Part shown: positions 16,565 to 26,037 of the stretch, in pieces | How the letters are laid out: each line of letters starts with the position of its first letter | Position numbering within the stretch: the stretch's first letter is position 1 | Origin: Vibrio vulnificus NBRC 15645 = ATCC 27562 | GTDB lineage: Bacteria > Pseudomonadota > Gammaproteobacteria > Enterobacterales > Vibrionaceae | NCBI RefSeq assembly: GCF_002224265.1 | Contig: NZ_CP012882.1 | Location: 558,001 to 622,000 of the forward strand | DNA length: 64,000 nucleotides | Reading direction: 5' to 3' | Made by a program: the position numbers and the translations under genes | The notes under the pieces: generated by a model | Seen by the model: only the letters and a program-made list of their open reading frames with translations | Told to the model about the DNA's origin: nothing | Databases searched by the model: none

Positions 16565-16595
16565 GTTAGGTTCAGTAAACAATCCCACTTACAGA

Positions 16596-17291
16596 TCATT
16601 TCGTATGAAAAATTTGCTCGGTTTCCAGTGATGTCATAGAGCGAATCTGGCGCCAAACGTAATAAAAAATACCAAACATCATCAACATGCTCGGAATGGC
16701 AATCACAGGGTAGCTGTATAAGGTCAGCTTACCGAGTTCCTCATTGAATTCCACGGTGCCTGCCGGGCTGGTGACAATCCAAGTGGCAAGGAAATAGTTC
16801 ATCACAGAAGAAAAAGCAAAGGTACTGGCGAACAGGTAGTTGGACGACATTAAACAGCGCTCGAAGGCGTCTGTTTTGCCTCTTTCTTTGAGACGCTGGG
16901 TGATCAAATCAAGGTTCAATACGGTGTCGTTGAGCACCATCTTCTGCATTAACGGGTAGCGTGTAAAGGTCGAGCCAAATACCGCTAAGCCGATCAAACC
17001 TGGGATCAACGCTTCTTTTAGGGCGAGCCATTTTGTATCCAGTTCCAGCAAACCGATGCCGCCAGTCAGCAATACACTGACAAAGCCAAGGGCGGAGATG
17101 AAGTTGAATTTTTTATTACGGATCAGGTCCATGCCACCGTAAACAATGGGAAACAACAAGGCGACCACAAGGGCAAGCGCTGTTCCTAGGTGTTCTTCTC
17201 CGCTGAATTTCATCAAGATGAATGAAGGGACAAATACGTTAAAAAGGATCTCGACAAGGGGATTCGATTTTTTCGCCGTCGTGTTACTCAT
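16596..17291 (-). CDS. VC0807-type integral membrane protein
   Basis: The 231 residues contain about six hydrophobic membrane segments: ILFNVFVPSFILMKF, LGTALALVVALLFPIVYGG, ISALGFVSVLLTGGIGLL, ALIPGLIGLAVFGSTF, LFASTFAFSSVMNYFLATWI and VIAIPSMLMMFGIFYYVW. The overall pattern matches a small family usually labelled VC0807 and distantly like septation protein A. No transport motif identifies a substrate. It is a single gene with its own terminator, and the function is unknown. Confidence 0.7.
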   Translation of the reverse strand: MSNTTAKKSNPLVEILFNVFVPSFILMKFSGEEHLGTALALVVALLFPIVYGGMDLIRNKKFNFISALGFVSVLLTGGIGLLELDTKWLALKEALIPGLIGLAVFGSTFTRYPLMQKMVLNDTVLNLDLITQRLKERGKTDAFERCLMSSNYLFASTFAFSSVMNYFLATWIVTSPAGTVEFNEELGKLTLYSYPVIAIPSMLMMFGIFYYVWRQIRSMTSLETEQIFHTK

Positions 17292-17671
17292 ATTTTTCTG
17301 ACTCTATGTTATCGGCTGCGATTTTACGTTGAGGGGCAGTGTTCCTTCCCCAACTCCAGATGTAAAGCGTTAATGTGCCAAGTTATGTAACGACTTATGA
17401 AATAAGTGAGTGAAAGCTCATTTAATTTTACGTTTGTGTGCTCGATTTTGCTCATTCTTGCTTCGTACGTCGTCTATTCGAACAGGTTAACAAGTGGGTG
17501 TAAAGTGCTCGCCGTGCGGTCGTGAATTTGAGATTAAATATTCAGTTACATATTGAAATATCAAAGAGTTATTAGTTTTAAGTAAGTCGTATTTTTCACG
17601 TTTATCTATCTGACGGTTTAGCTAAGTTAAATATAATTTTGCTGGATTTAGTTGGATAGGATATCAGGATT
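17292..17671. other. Intergenic stretch without a gene
   Basis: This 380-nt spacer separates two divergent genes. It is AT-rich towards the lipoprotein side. A hairpin GTTG-A-GGGG / CCCC-CAAC-like (17328-17354) lies in the probable 5' leader of the VC0807-type gene. No RNA gene or convincing promoter pair could be assigned. Confidence 0.5.
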
Positions 17672-19471
17672 ATGTATAGAACGACGTTGGCGTCATTGAT
17701 CGCTTTGACATTGGTTGGTTGCGGTGGAGGAGGAGGCGGTTCTGACGCTGGCAATTCACTACGCGTGTTTACCACAACACCTTCAGTTCATGTTGAAGGG
17801 AACAGCATGAAATACACCTATGCGACCGTCGATATTGATTCTCGGGGTGTGGTAACCGATGGTAGCCAAATTTTCTTTGGTGTGATGGAGGATACGGGGG
17901 GATTATTACGCAACGCGGAACTTCAATTTGTCACAGAGCAAGCGGGTTACTATATGCTTGAATTTTACCCAGGTTACCTGTTTAAAGAGGGTGACAACAC
18001 GAGCCAAGTCAGCTTAGCGTTTTGCTATGATTATTACTGTAATCAGCATGTTGCGGGTTCTCCAATCAAGGTCAATGTGAATTACGCGAATCCCTTGGAT
18101 GAGCAGATTTCACTTTCTTCGGTTTCACCTCAAAATTTTGATAAAAGCGCGAGGTTGAATGAAACGGTATTGGATAACACGCCAGTGACGTTTTTTACGC
18201 AGTTGACGGGGCAGAATGCTGATCTCATCACCTTACGAAATCAAAATGATTACAAAGTCGCGAGCCACGTTGCAATGGAAGATCTCGGTAGCAATGTTTA
18301 TCGTTTAACCGCCGATGTTCGTTTGCCAACGTCTTTGGGGGTGGGTAGCCATAGCGGCAGTTTGACCGTCGACGCCTGTTACGATGCAGATTGCCAATAC
18401 CCAATTAAAGGCAGCCCGCTAACCATCCCGATGAACTATCAAGTGACGCCTCCGGTGTTTGCCGCAGATAGCCCTGCTGCGGTCAATGAATCTCAAGAGT
18501 TGCCATTTAAAGTGCGAGAAGCGAAACATGTTCCTGGGCTAGATATCATTGTCATGGTGTCTGATTCACCCACAAACGCAGTGTACGTATATGACATTGC
18601 CTCAAATACGACATTCAAATACCCACTGACCAGTGAGCCTAAAGATTTGTCTGTCGATTTGGTATCAACGCAAGGCCGTATAATCGTCGCGCACGACTAT
18701 CAGGTCACTCAGATTGATTACAACCCAGACTATGCGGCAACGCCTTTGATCACCGTTCACAACACCAGCGTCGCTAATCCGATAGCAGTGGTGAAGAACG
18801 ATCACGTTTATCTTGTCGATCGCCATGATGGCTTCTCTAAATATTCGCGCTTTAACCTAGAGAGTTCACACGAGACGTTTCTGCAAGATTCTATGTTACG
18901 CAGAATGTCAGTCTTTGAGTTGCACCCGAGTGGACACGGCATTTACTTCACTTCAACCGCGTTTTCACCACAAGACATTAGCCGCACCAACATCAATGAA
19001 GAGCGTGGTCTCGACTATCCTAGTGATTCGCCATATCACGGTGATTACGACATAGGGGGGAATTTCTGGTTCTCTTACGATGGCACAAAGCTGTATACCT
19101 CAACTGGTAGCATTTTTACCTTATCCAATAATCCGGAAGAAGATATGCGTTACGCAGGACGCTTACCTCTGATGGCCACTCCTGGGAATTATGGTACGGA
19201 GTATTCTTATGTCAGTTCTACCGCTCAAAACGAAACGGTGACGATCTTGGCAGATTCCTACCCAAGCTATACGGTGCGAAAGTTTGATACAGGCAGCATG
19301 ACGGTAGAAAAAACCTTCCCTAAGACGGCTCGTACTATCGACAGCCGTATCGATAAAGTGATAGACGAAGAGCCAATCTACGCGTTTATCTCGGATCGTG
19401 GCTATGTCTATACCATTAAGGAAACCAACGATTTTCCAGATATGTACTACCGTTTGGAGCGTCTAGAATAA
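17672..19471 (+). CDS. Lipoprotein with paired-cysteine repeats and beta-propeller-like C-terminus
   Basis: The signal ends in a lipobox LVGC (lipidated C17), followed by a Gly linker. Two similar segments follow: CYDYYCNQHVAGSPIKVNVN near 130 and CYDADCQYPIKGSPLTIPMN near 240. Each has a C-x4-C pair followed by GSP, as in a duplicated Ig-like or beta-sandwich domain. From about residue 270 the chain looks like a beta-propeller (repeated YVYDIASNTT- and HVYLVDRHDG-like strands). It is exported to the envelope and the ligand is unknown. The gene is single, with a strong terminator. Confidence 0.75.
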   Translation: MYRTTLASLIALTLVGCGGGGGGSDAGNSLRVFTTTPSVHVEGNSMKYTYATVDIDSRGVVTDGSQIFFGVMEDTGGLLRNAELQFVTEQAGYYMLEFYPGYLFKEGDNTSQVSLAFCYDYYCNQHVAGSPIKVNVNYANPLDEQISLSSVSPQNFDKSARLNETVLDNTPVTFFTQLTGQNADLITLRNQNDYKVASHVAMEDLGSNVYRLTADVRLPTSLGVGSHSGSLTVDACYDADCQYPIKGSPLTIPMNYQVTPPVFAADSPAAVNESQELPFKVREAKHVPGLDIIVMVSDSPTNAVYVYDIASNTTFKYPLTSEPKDLSVDLVSTQGRIIVAHDYQVTQIDYNPDYAATPLITVHNTSVANPIAVVKNDHVYLVDRHDGFSKYSRFNLESSHETFLQDSMLRRMSVFELHPSGHGIYFTSTAFSPQDISRTNINEERGLDYPSDSPYHGDYDIGGNFWFSYDGTKLYTSTGSIFTLSNNPEEDMRYAGRLPLMATPGNYGTEYSYVSSTAQNETVTILADSYPSYTVRKFDTGSMTVEKTFPKTARTIDSRIDKVIDEEPIYAFISDRGYVYTIKETNDFPDMYYRLERLE

Positions 19472-19493
19472 AAAGGTGACTTTGTGAGCTCTG

Positions 19494-19521
19494 AGCCCTC
19501 GCCTATGCGAGGGCTTTTTTT
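19494..19521 (+). terminator. Terminator after the 599-aa lipoprotein gene
   Basis: AGCCCTCGC (19494-19502), loop CTAT, GCGAGGGCT (19507-19515), then a T7 run. It lies between convergent genes. Confidence 0.92.
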
Positions 19522-19528
19522 GTCTGAA

Positions 19529-20377
19529 TTACTGAGCCCGAAAACGCTTGGGTGTGGTGCCGGTGTGTTTTTTAAACGTCAGTGTGAATGCTCGCTCAGA
19601 TTCGTACCCCACTTGTTCGGCAATCTCGTCAATCGGTAACAAGGATTCGACTAGTAATTCTTGCGCTTTTTGCATTCTCAGGTTGGTTAAATACTCAAAC
19701 ATGGGTTTACCGACCAAGCTTGAAAAGCGATTGGCAAATGCCGCGCGTGACATACCAATTTGATTGGCGACGGTTTCCAATGTCCAGCCAGTTTCCGGAT
19801 GGTCATGGAGAAGTTGCAGAGCGCGAGAGATGCGTTTGTCGTTGAGTGCTTCCAAAAAGGGACTGGTTTGCTCACGTCCAAAATTAATCCGAATCAGTTC
19901 GACCAAAATGATTTCGGTGAGCTTATTGACGATAAGCTCTGAACCCGGCCCTTGTGAAAGATACTCTGAACTTAATTGGTCGAAGGTGCTGCGTAGCCAA
20001 GGGTATTTCGCCAAATCTTGATCACGAACGATGGTGACGCGCGGAAATACATCCAGCAGCGGTGTGGTCGCTGTGCGTGTAAAGCTAAAGGAACCACATA
20101 AAAGCAGTGTCGATTCGGTTAAATCGGATTTCCCTTTTTCAGGTGATTGACTGGAGAGAAGGTGATTTTGTCCGGGGCCGAGAAAAATAAGATCGCCCGC
20201 GTTCAGCTGTTCGATACGCCCATCCACATTGGCCCAACAAGCACCACGGCGGATCATGTGAAAGCTGGCGTGATCCAAATCGTTGAAGGTTTTGGTCCAC
20301 GGTGCTTCGACCTGACTGCAAAAATACACACTGCCGACAACGCGTATTGCACGAAGAATATCGCTCATCACTTCCAT
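19529..20377 (-). CDS. AraC-family regulator, RclR-like
   Basis: The 282-residue protein has a cupin-type N-terminal domain and a C-terminal AraC domain (VANQIGMSRAAFANRFSSLV and IDEIAEQVGYESERAFTLTF, end TPKRFRAQ). C20 (SVYFCSQ) and C94 (LLLCGSF) fall close to the two redox-active cysteines, C21 and C89, of E. coli RclR, the reactive-chlorine sensor. It is divergent from a glutaredoxin and a DUF417 gene, and DUF417 is the family of RclC. AGGAGG stands 6 nt before the chosen ATG, which supports this start. A redox-sensing activator of the divergent pair is a reasonable inference. Confidence 0.85.
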   Translation of the reverse strand: MEVMSDILRAIRVVGSVYFCSQVEAPWTKTFNDLDHASFHMIRRGACWANVDGRIEQLNAGDLIFLGPGQNHLLSSQSPEKGKSDLTESTLLLCGSFSFTRTATTPLLDVFPRVTIVRDQDLAKYPWLRSTFDQLSSEYLSQGPGSELIVNKLTEIILVELIRINFGREQTSPFLEALNDKRISRALQLLHDHPETGWTLETVANQIGMSRAAFANRFSSLVGKPMFEYLTNLRMQKAQELLVESLLPIDEIAEQVGYESERAFTLTFKKHTGTTPKRFRAQ

Positions 20378-20491
20378 GTATTACCTCCTATGAATATACG
20401 ATCGATGTATTAATTCAAGATTATTGTGCATAGATAGTACGAGTGGCAAGCGCTAAATTAAACCCATAGCGAAACACACGGGAGCAAGACC

Positions 20492-20761
20492 ATGCCAAAG
20501 ATTGAAATCTACACCAAAAGCTACTGCCCACACTGCAAAGCAGCCAAACAGACCTTGGCGAGCATGGGGTTGGTTTATCGAGAAATCGAAGTCAGCGATG
20601 ACCAAGCACTGTTTAACGAGATGCTAAATCGCAGCCAACGCAGAACGGTGCCACAAATTTTTGTCGGCGATGTGCATGTTGGCGGGAATCAAGACCTTAT
20701 CACTGCAATCCGAAAAGGCCGATTTGAGAAGATTCTACGTAGCCAAGCAATCCGTCACTAA
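20492..20761 (+). CDS. grxC: Glutaredoxin 3
   Basis: The 89-residue thioredoxin-fold protein has the dithiol active site CPHC (C12, C15 region: KSYCPHCKAAK) in place of the usual CPYC. It also has TVPQIFVGDVHVGG with the cis-Pro and the glutathione-binding loop. It reduces disulfides and glutathionylated proteins using glutathione. It begins with GGGAGCAAG before the ATG, and a DUF417 gene follows 44 nt later. Opposite lies an RclR-like regulator, so induction by oxidants is likely but not shown. Confidence 0.92.
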   Translation: MPKIEIYTKSYCPHCKAAKQTLASMGLVYREIEVSDDQALFNEMLNRSQRRTVPQIFVGDVHVGGNQDLITAIRKGRFEKILRSQAIRH

Positions 20762-20805
20762 ATCATTACCTATTGAATAAAAATCAGAATTGAAAGGAGA
20801 ACATT

Positions 20806-21291
20806 ATGTCAACGCTCATCAATACTCATCAAAATCGCAGCGAATTTGCCCATTCACTCAACCAGTTTGCAGATCACGCTGTGCGCTTTTCCATCGTTAT
20901 CGTACTTGCATGGATAGGGGCGATGAAGTTTACCAGCTACGAAGCGGGTGCTATTGAAGGTTTAGTGGCTTCAAGCCCATTGACTAGCTGGTTGTATAGC
21001 GTGTTTAGCTTGCAAGGCGCATCAAACCTCATTGGTTTTGTAGAAGTGGCGACAGCGGTTGCGCTACTGTTGGCCCCGGTTCATCGTGGTTTTGCGATAC
21101 TTGGAGCTGCCAGCGCAACATTGACCTTTGCTGTGACAACCAGCTTCTTGTTTACTGCCCCAATTGCTGAAGCGAGCCTAGGTGGATTCCCTGCCATTTC
21201 CGTTGTGCCGGGACAATTCTTGCTTAAAGACATTGTGTTACTTTCGGCAGCGCTTTCTTTACTCGCAAAAGCTTTGCTGCGTGATGAGTAA
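20806..21291 (+). CDS. DUF417 (YkgB/RclC-like) inner-membrane protein
   Basis: The 161 residues contain about four membrane helices (VRFSIVIVLAWIGAMKFTSY, SNLIGFVEVATAVALLLAPV, ILGAASATLTFAVTTSFLFT, FLLKDIVLLSAALSLLAKAL) and the family marks KFTSYEAGAIEGLVASSPL and GQFLLKD. RclC of E. coli belongs here and is induced by reactive chlorine. Its biochemical role is unresolved. The ribosome-binding site is AAAGGAG. It probably forms an operon with the upstream glutaredoxin. Confidence 0.9.
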   Translation: MSTLINTHQNRSEFAHSLNQFADHAVRFSIVIVLAWIGAMKFTSYEAGAIEGLVASSPLTSWLYSVFSLQGASNLIGFVEVATAVALLLAPVHRGFAILGAASATLTFAVTTSFLFTAPIAEASLGGFPAISVVPGQFLLKDIVLLSAALSLLAKALLRDE

Positions 21292-21331
21292 TCTGTGCTT
21301 GGTGTGAAAGACAGGGTAAAGATAAGAACAT

Positions 21332-21355
21332 GAAAAGGGGCTGATGCCCCTTTTC
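21332..21355. terminator. Bidirectional terminator
   Basis: GAAAAGGGGC (21332-21341), loop TGAT, GCCCCTTTTC (21346-21355). It lies between the DUF417 gene and a convergent lipoprotein gene, with A and T runs on both sides. Confidence 0.88.
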
Positions 21356-21357
21356 GA

Positions 21358-22086
21358 TTAATAAACGGTTTGGAAAGTTGTACGATATGTCCAACGTTTT
21401 CCTTGCACAATGACGACAGCTCGGCTGTCTTCCGCCACCTTATAGATGACGCCGTGCATATTTGAGTCGATACGTGGATCGTTTGGATCATTGCAGGTTA
21501 TTGCACCATTAGAGACACGATAGAAGTTCGACATCCTCTTTACATCAGCATTTAATTGGCATGTCAGCATAAAGTCCAGTTGAGCAAACATGCGATCATC
21601 ATTAGAGAAGATGAGTGTCATACGTTCCCAATCTGCATAGCTTTGATACATCAGATCAAAATCAGCGAGTGTTGGCAGTTTGGTGTACGTGGTGTCAACA
21701 AGTGTTCTGTCACCCTCATCTTTGACTAGCGCGGACACATTACCCTTTGAAAAATGAAACTGAACGGTGGAGTTTTGGTAATGATAGTAGTCGCCAAGTT
21801 CCGATTTCACGAAATGGTTCGTATCTATATAAGGACCAATTAAACTGTTGTCGACCACAATGCTACGATTTGAGCTGCTTATATAACCATCCTTGTATCG
21901 TTGTGGTGGTCTATATAAATAGATCGCATCTTCATTCGAGCTATAAAAAAGCGACTCCCCGTTTTTATCTTTATAAACACCATCGTAACTTTCTGCTAAC
22001 TCTGATGAAGAATCAGAAGAACCATTACAGCCCGATAATGCGATTGACAATGTTATTGCCATTAACAAGCTTAAATATTTTTTCAT
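21358..22086 (-). CDS. Hypothetical lipoprotein
   Basis: From the ATG at 22086 the protein is 242 residues, with a signal peptide and lipobox LSGC (lipidated C20) followed by a Ser-rich linker. An in-frame GTG six codons earlier is less likely. The mature part is beta-rich with a Cys pair late in the chain (LTCQLNADVK and AITCNDPNDP) that may form a disulfide. No known family was recognised. It is probably attached to the envelope, and it ends against a shared bidirectional terminator. Confidence 0.7.
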   Translation of the reverse strand: MKKYLSLLMAITLSIALSGCNGSSDSSSELAESYDGVYKDKNGESLFYSSNEDAIYLYRPPQRYKDGYISSSNRSIVVDNSLIGPYIDTNHFVKSELGDYYHYQNSTVQFHFSKGNVSALVKDEGDRTLVDTTYTKLPTLADFDLMYQSYADWERMTLIFSNDDRMFAQLDFMLTCQLNADVKRMSNFYRVSNGAITCNDPNDPRIDSNMHGVIYKVAEDSRAVVIVQGKRWTYRTTFQTVY

Positions 22087-22606
22087 TTTCTTTATTAATC
22101 TCACTTAAAAAATGTCATTAAAACATGACCTTATGATTATTATGCGAATGGTTATCATCAGCAAGATAAATATGATTGAACGGGCGTATATATCTGTATT
22201 TTTCTCAGGTTTGAAAATTAGAAAAAGCTAACGTTGAATGATGTTATGAACGTGAATTTAATAACTAAAATACGAGAGGAAATTCGCTTCGCTTTTTTAT
22301 TGTCTACGAATGATGTTTTTTGAAGAGGCGGATTTTTCGTCAGCATAAAATTGCATAACTTGCTTTCTTGTTGAGCAATGATGGCTATCGTCTGATCATG
22401 AAGCGTGTTGATCATTGTCAGTATAAAATAAACAAATCATCTGAAGAGCTAGTCCACGTCCTTCTCTTACCGTGTCAGCTTTCGTTGTAATAACCCTTCT
22501 CATACCAACACTCTCAAACATCACAAATCTTGATCTTCTTCCCACCGGTTTGGCAAATCACAACTATGTTTAATTTATCTTTTCATGCATCAGTAAGGAT
22601 ATGTTC
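22087..22606. other. Intergenic AT-rich stretch
   Basis: This spacer of about 520 nt lies between two divergent genes. A 65-codon minus-strand frame at 22218-22415 has no family match, no good ribosome-binding site and low-complexity composition, so it is not called. Nothing else convincing was seen apart from AAGGA just before the chemoreceptor start. Confidence 0.5.
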
Positions 22607-24586
22607 ATGAGCTTATCTATCGTGCAGCGGATCACCGCTGGATTCGTGTTAATGCTCCTTTTGCTCATCCTGTTGGGGGTTATCAGTACCCTTAAAATTC
22701 AAGGGATTAATGACGGTTTGTCTGAAGTGTCTGATCGCGCGACACCCTTGGTGGTGGCGGTCGCGGGGTTGAAGGAAGCACTGCAAGAGAGTAACCGCTG
22801 GGTGTTGGAGTATCGAGCCAGCGAGGAGGCAGCAGAGTTACCACAGTTTTCTAGCCGTTTTAAAGCGCAGCAAGCACGCTTTCGTGAGTTAAGCCAAGAG
22901 ATGAATCAGTTCACCTCAGCATCAGAGAGCCAAGCACAGTTCCAGCAAGTGTTGCAGGCAACCAATCAGTTTTACGCCGATTCGGATAAGGTACTGGCGA
23001 AACATGGCGAGTGGGTGGATACCTTAGTCAAACGTCGTGAGCTCGAAATTGCCTTTATTCGTCTTGAAGATACCTATCAATGGGCTGCAGATTTGCTTTT
23101 GCAACAGAGCTCTAGCCAGCGATCCATGCGCAATAAAGCGGAGCTGATCACCTCTGGGATTGCGCGGGATCTAAAAAACATCCGCCGTGCCGACGCCAAG
23201 ACGGATCTCAATGAGCTGGAAAAGGTACTGAGTAAAGATATTGAAATGGCGCGCAAACGCCTTGAGCGCGTGTTAGTGCCAGAAGATGTCAAAGCGCGTT
23301 ATGTAGCCAACCTCAATCGCTTACAAGAGCTGGCGCTGGGTAAGCAAGGTCTGCTTGAAACCATGCGCCGAGCTCAGCAACTGGAAAATGATCTCGTGAT
23401 TCAAAACCAGCAAGTGGATAACAGCCTTTCCAATAGCTTGGCAAAACTGGATGAGATGGCGAGAGCGGCGGGCACCATTGCGGAGCGAAGCCGAATGGTG
23501 GCGGATGAAGCGGTGAGCAGCGCGAACTTCTGGATCATGGCGGTCTCGGCGATTTCCGCCGCCGTGGCCTTGATCATCGGCTATACCACCGCAATGAGCA
23601 TCAAAAACCCACTACAGAAGATCAACAAAGAACTCGCCTACATGGCCAAAGGGGACATGACGCGGCGCATCAATTATCAAACGGGTTGTGAGTTTGGTGA
23701 GCTTTCACGCTCCATCGACATGTTGGCGGACAAAACAGGTGAGTTGCTGTCGCAAATTACCGCGGGTTCTCGTCATTTAGTGGATGAAGCGAGCCGCTCG
23801 GCGGAAATCAGTGAGCGTGCCATGGCTCGAGTTCAAGAGCAGAAAAGCCAGACAGATCAAGTGGCTGCGGCGATTACCGAGCTAGAGGTGAGCGCAACGG
23901 AGGTGGCCCGCTCCACCGATGGGGCGAAGGATGAAGTGGATCGCGCCGATGCGGAAGCGAAAAGTGGCCGTCAGAAAGTGGCCAACACGCGCAAAATCAC
24001 CGAGCAATTGGCTCATGACATGGAATCTGCGGTGGGTATTACGCACAAGTTAGGTGAGTTCAGTAACAACATTGGCAGCATTTTGGATGTGATTCGTGGT
24101 ATCGCCGAACAAACCAACTTGCTGGCACTTAACGCGGCGATAGAAGCGGCGCGCGCAGGGGATGCAGGACGCGGTTTTGCGGTGGTGGCTGATGAAGTTC
24201 GCGCCCTCGCGACACGCACGCAGACCTCAACCGAAGAGATCCAGAAAATGATTGAGAACCTTCAACAGTCCAGTAAGGAAGTGGTTGAGGTGATGGGGCG
24301 AAGCCAAGATCAAACGCGAACTTGTGTGGAGCAAACGCGAGAGATGGATACGGCGCTGCAATCGATCGCCGAGCGAATGAGTGCGATCAAAGAGATGGCC
24401 GATCAAGTGGCGCATGCCGCGCAAGAGCAGATCATTGTGAGCCAGAGCGTTGCACACCACGTGACGGGCATTTCAGAAGTGGCGCACGAGACAGAGCGTG
24501 AAGCGAGAGAATCGGCCAGCAGCAGTGAAGTGTTGGCAGATTTAGCGGCCAAACAGCAACAACTGATCGCACATTTCAAGGTTTAG
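22607..24586 (+). CDS. Methyl-accepting chemotaxis protein
   Basis: The start at 22607 (MSLSIVQR) is preferred over 22601 because AAGGA lies 7 nt before it. The 659-residue receptor has TM1 (about 10-32), a long helical periplasmic sensor domain of about 270 residues, TM2 ([20 protein letters not shown]), a HAMP domain ([20 protein letters not shown]) and a cytoplasmic signalling hairpin with the near-invariant tip [20 protein letters not shown]. It ends QLIAHFKV, without the NWETF-type tether for CheR/CheB. The solute-binding protein gene 8 nt downstream suggests that it senses a ligand through that protein. Confidence 0.95.
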   Translation: MSLSIVQRITAGFVLMLLLLILLGVISTLKIQGINDGLSEVSDRATPLVVAVAGLKEALQESNRWVLEYRASEEAAELPQFSSRFKAQQARFRELSQEMNQFTSASESQAQFQQVLQATNQFYADSDKVLAKHGEWVDTLVKRRELEIAFIRLEDTYQWAADLLLQQSSSQRSMRNKAELITSGIARDLKNIRRADAKTDLNELEKVLSKDIEMARKRLERVLVPEDVKARYVANLNRLQELALGKQGLLETMRRAQQLENDLVIQNQQVDNSLSNSLAKLDEMARAAGTIAERSRMVADEAVSSANFWIMAVSAISAAVALIIGYTTAMSIKNPLQKINKELAYMAKGDMTRRINYQTGCEFGELSRSIDMLADKTGELLSQITAGSRHLVDEASRSAEISERAMARVQEQKSQTDQVAAAITELEVSATEVARSTDGAKDEVDRADAEAKSGRQKVANTRKITEQLAHDMESAVGITHKLGEFSNNIGSILDVIRGIAEQTNLLALNAAIEAARAGDAGRGFAVVADEVRALATRTQTSTEEIQKMIENLQQSSKEVVEVMGRSQDQTRTCVEQTREMDTALQSIAERMSAIKEMADQVAHAAQEQIIVSQSVAHHVTGISEVAHETEREARESASSSEVLADLAAKQQQLIAHFKV

Positions 24587-24594
24587 GAGGGCGT

Positions 24595-25947
24595 ATGATC
24601 AACAAGTGGATTGGAGCGCTGGGTCTCCTAGTGTGTAGTCAAGTCATGGCGAGTGAGTTGGTGATTGAAAGTTGGCGAGCGGACGACAAAGCGCTGTGGG
24701 AGCAGAAAATTATTCCAGCGTTTGAAGCCTCGCATCCGGGCATCAAAGTTATTTTTCGTCCGGTGAAAAACGTCAACTACATGCCGACATTGTGGGAAAA
24801 CCTCAAAGCGGGCAAAGCGGGGGATTTAATTACTTGTCGCCCGTTTGATGATTCTCTCGCGCTTTTTAAAGCGGGGCATCTGGCCGAGATTACCGAAATG
24901 GCGGGGATGGAAAACTTCCCAAGCTTTGCGCAAGCACCTTGGCAAACCGATTCCGGCGCGCAAACTTTTTGTGTGCCAATGGCATCGGTGATTCACGGTT
25001 TCTTCTACAACAAGCAGATTTTCAATCAGCTTGGTTTGAGTGTGCCAAAAACGCGTGACCAATTTTTCTCTGTCCTCGATACAGTGAAAGCCGATGGGCG
25101 CTATGTACCTTTGGCGATGAGTGGCAGCGAGAGTTGGGTTTCGTCCGAATTGGGTTTTCAAAACATCGGGCCGAACTACTGGAAAGGCGAAGATGGCCGC
25201 TTGGCGCTGATTAATGGCCAAGAACGTTTAGATGATGGGCAGTACGTGCAGGTATTTGAAGAGCTGGCGCGTTGGCGTCGCTACTTAGGTACGGGTGGGG
25301 AAAAACGAGATTATGGTGCAACCAATGATCTGTTCACCTCTGGCAAGGCGGCGTTTTATGTTGCAGGTTCGTGGGAGATCGCCCCTTTTACCGACAAACT
25401 CGACTTTGGTGTGATGCCGCCACCGGTCGCCAATCAGGGTGATGGCTGTTTTTTCACTGACCATACCGACATCGGCATGGGGATGAATCCGGCCAGTAAA
25501 AATCCGCAAGCGGCGATGGCCTTTTTGCAATGGCTGACGACGTCACAGTTTGCAGAGCTTTATACCAACTCTTTGCCGGGCTTTTTCTCGCTATCAAACC
25601 ACTTCTTTGAGGTGAGTAATCCTGCGGCGCGCGAAATGATGGAGTGGCGTGACCAATGTGATTCCACCATACGTGTGGCTACGCAAATTCTGTCGCGTGG
25701 TCAGCCTAAGTTAGGAGATGAATTGGCGGAAGTGAGCCAGGCAGTGCTGCTCGGTAAGATGGCTCCGAAAGCGGCGGCAACGCGCTTAGAAAACGGGCTG
25801 AAAGATTGGTATGCACCCCATAAAAACAGCAAAGCCAAAGGTCAGGAATGTCAATGTTCCGCGGCGACGCCATTGGCGACATCAAGCGTCAGTGTGACAG
25901 AATCCGCTGTCGTTACGGTTGAAGGAGAAGAGAGCCTTTCGGAATAA
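24595..25947 (+). CDS. Orphan extracellular solute-binding protein (family 1, sugar type)
   Basis: This 450-residue protein has a signal peptide (to about residue 19, VMA-S) and the two-lobed family 1 fold: VIESWRADDKALWEQKIIPA, FEASHPGIKV, FYNKQIFNQLGLSVPKTRDQ, and DLFTSGKAAFYVAGSWEIAP. It is therefore periplasmic and probably binds a carbohydrate. No ABC permease or ATPase gene is nearby, and AGGAGG precedes its start directly after the chemoreceptor. A non-conserved tail after residue 405 (GQECQCSAATPL and an acidic end) is unusual and contains a CxC. It may serve mainly as a ligand-presenting partner of the receptor. Confidence 0.9.
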   Translation: MINKWIGALGLLVCSQVMASELVIESWRADDKALWEQKIIPAFEASHPGIKVIFRPVKNVNYMPTLWENLKAGKAGDLITCRPFDDSLALFKAGHLAEITEMAGMENFPSFAQAPWQTDSGAQTFCVPMASVIHGFFYNKQIFNQLGLSVPKTRDQFFSVLDTVKADGRYVPLAMSGSESWVSSELGFQNIGPNYWKGEDGRLALINGQERLDDGQYVQVFEELARWRRYLGTGGEKRDYGATNDLFTSGKAAFYVAGSWEIAPFTDKLDFGVMPPPVANQGDGCFFTDHTDIGMGMNPASKNPQAAMAFLQWLTTSQFAELYTNSLPGFFSLSNHFFEVSNPAAREMMEWRDQCDSTIRVATQILSRGQPKLGDELAEVSQAVLLGKMAPKAAATRLENGLKDWYAPHKNSKAKGQECQCSAATPLATSSVSVTESAVVTVEGEESLSE

Positions 25948-25969
25948 CATCGACTCTGGGGTAAGGCAC

Positions 25970-25993
25970 AAAGCGGCTGTTTCAGGCCGCTTT
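25970..25993 (+). terminator. Terminator of the chemoreceptor operon
   Basis: AAAGCGGC (25970-25977) and GCCGCTTT (25986-25993) with an 8-nt loop, just after the binding-protein stop. Confidence 0.75.
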
Positions 25994-26037
25994 CTATTAC
26001 TCAGCAGCCTGAACAGTGATGGTCTAACAGTGGGGGT

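Noticed and set aside
22140-22165. Fur-box-like ATGGTTATCATC stretch upstream of the 242-aa lipoprotein
   Set aside because: Only a partial match to the consensus, and the gene has no clear iron link.
22218-22415. 65-codon minus-strand frame in the spacer before the chemoreceptor
   Set aside because: No ribosome-binding site and no family; composition follows the AT-rich spacer.
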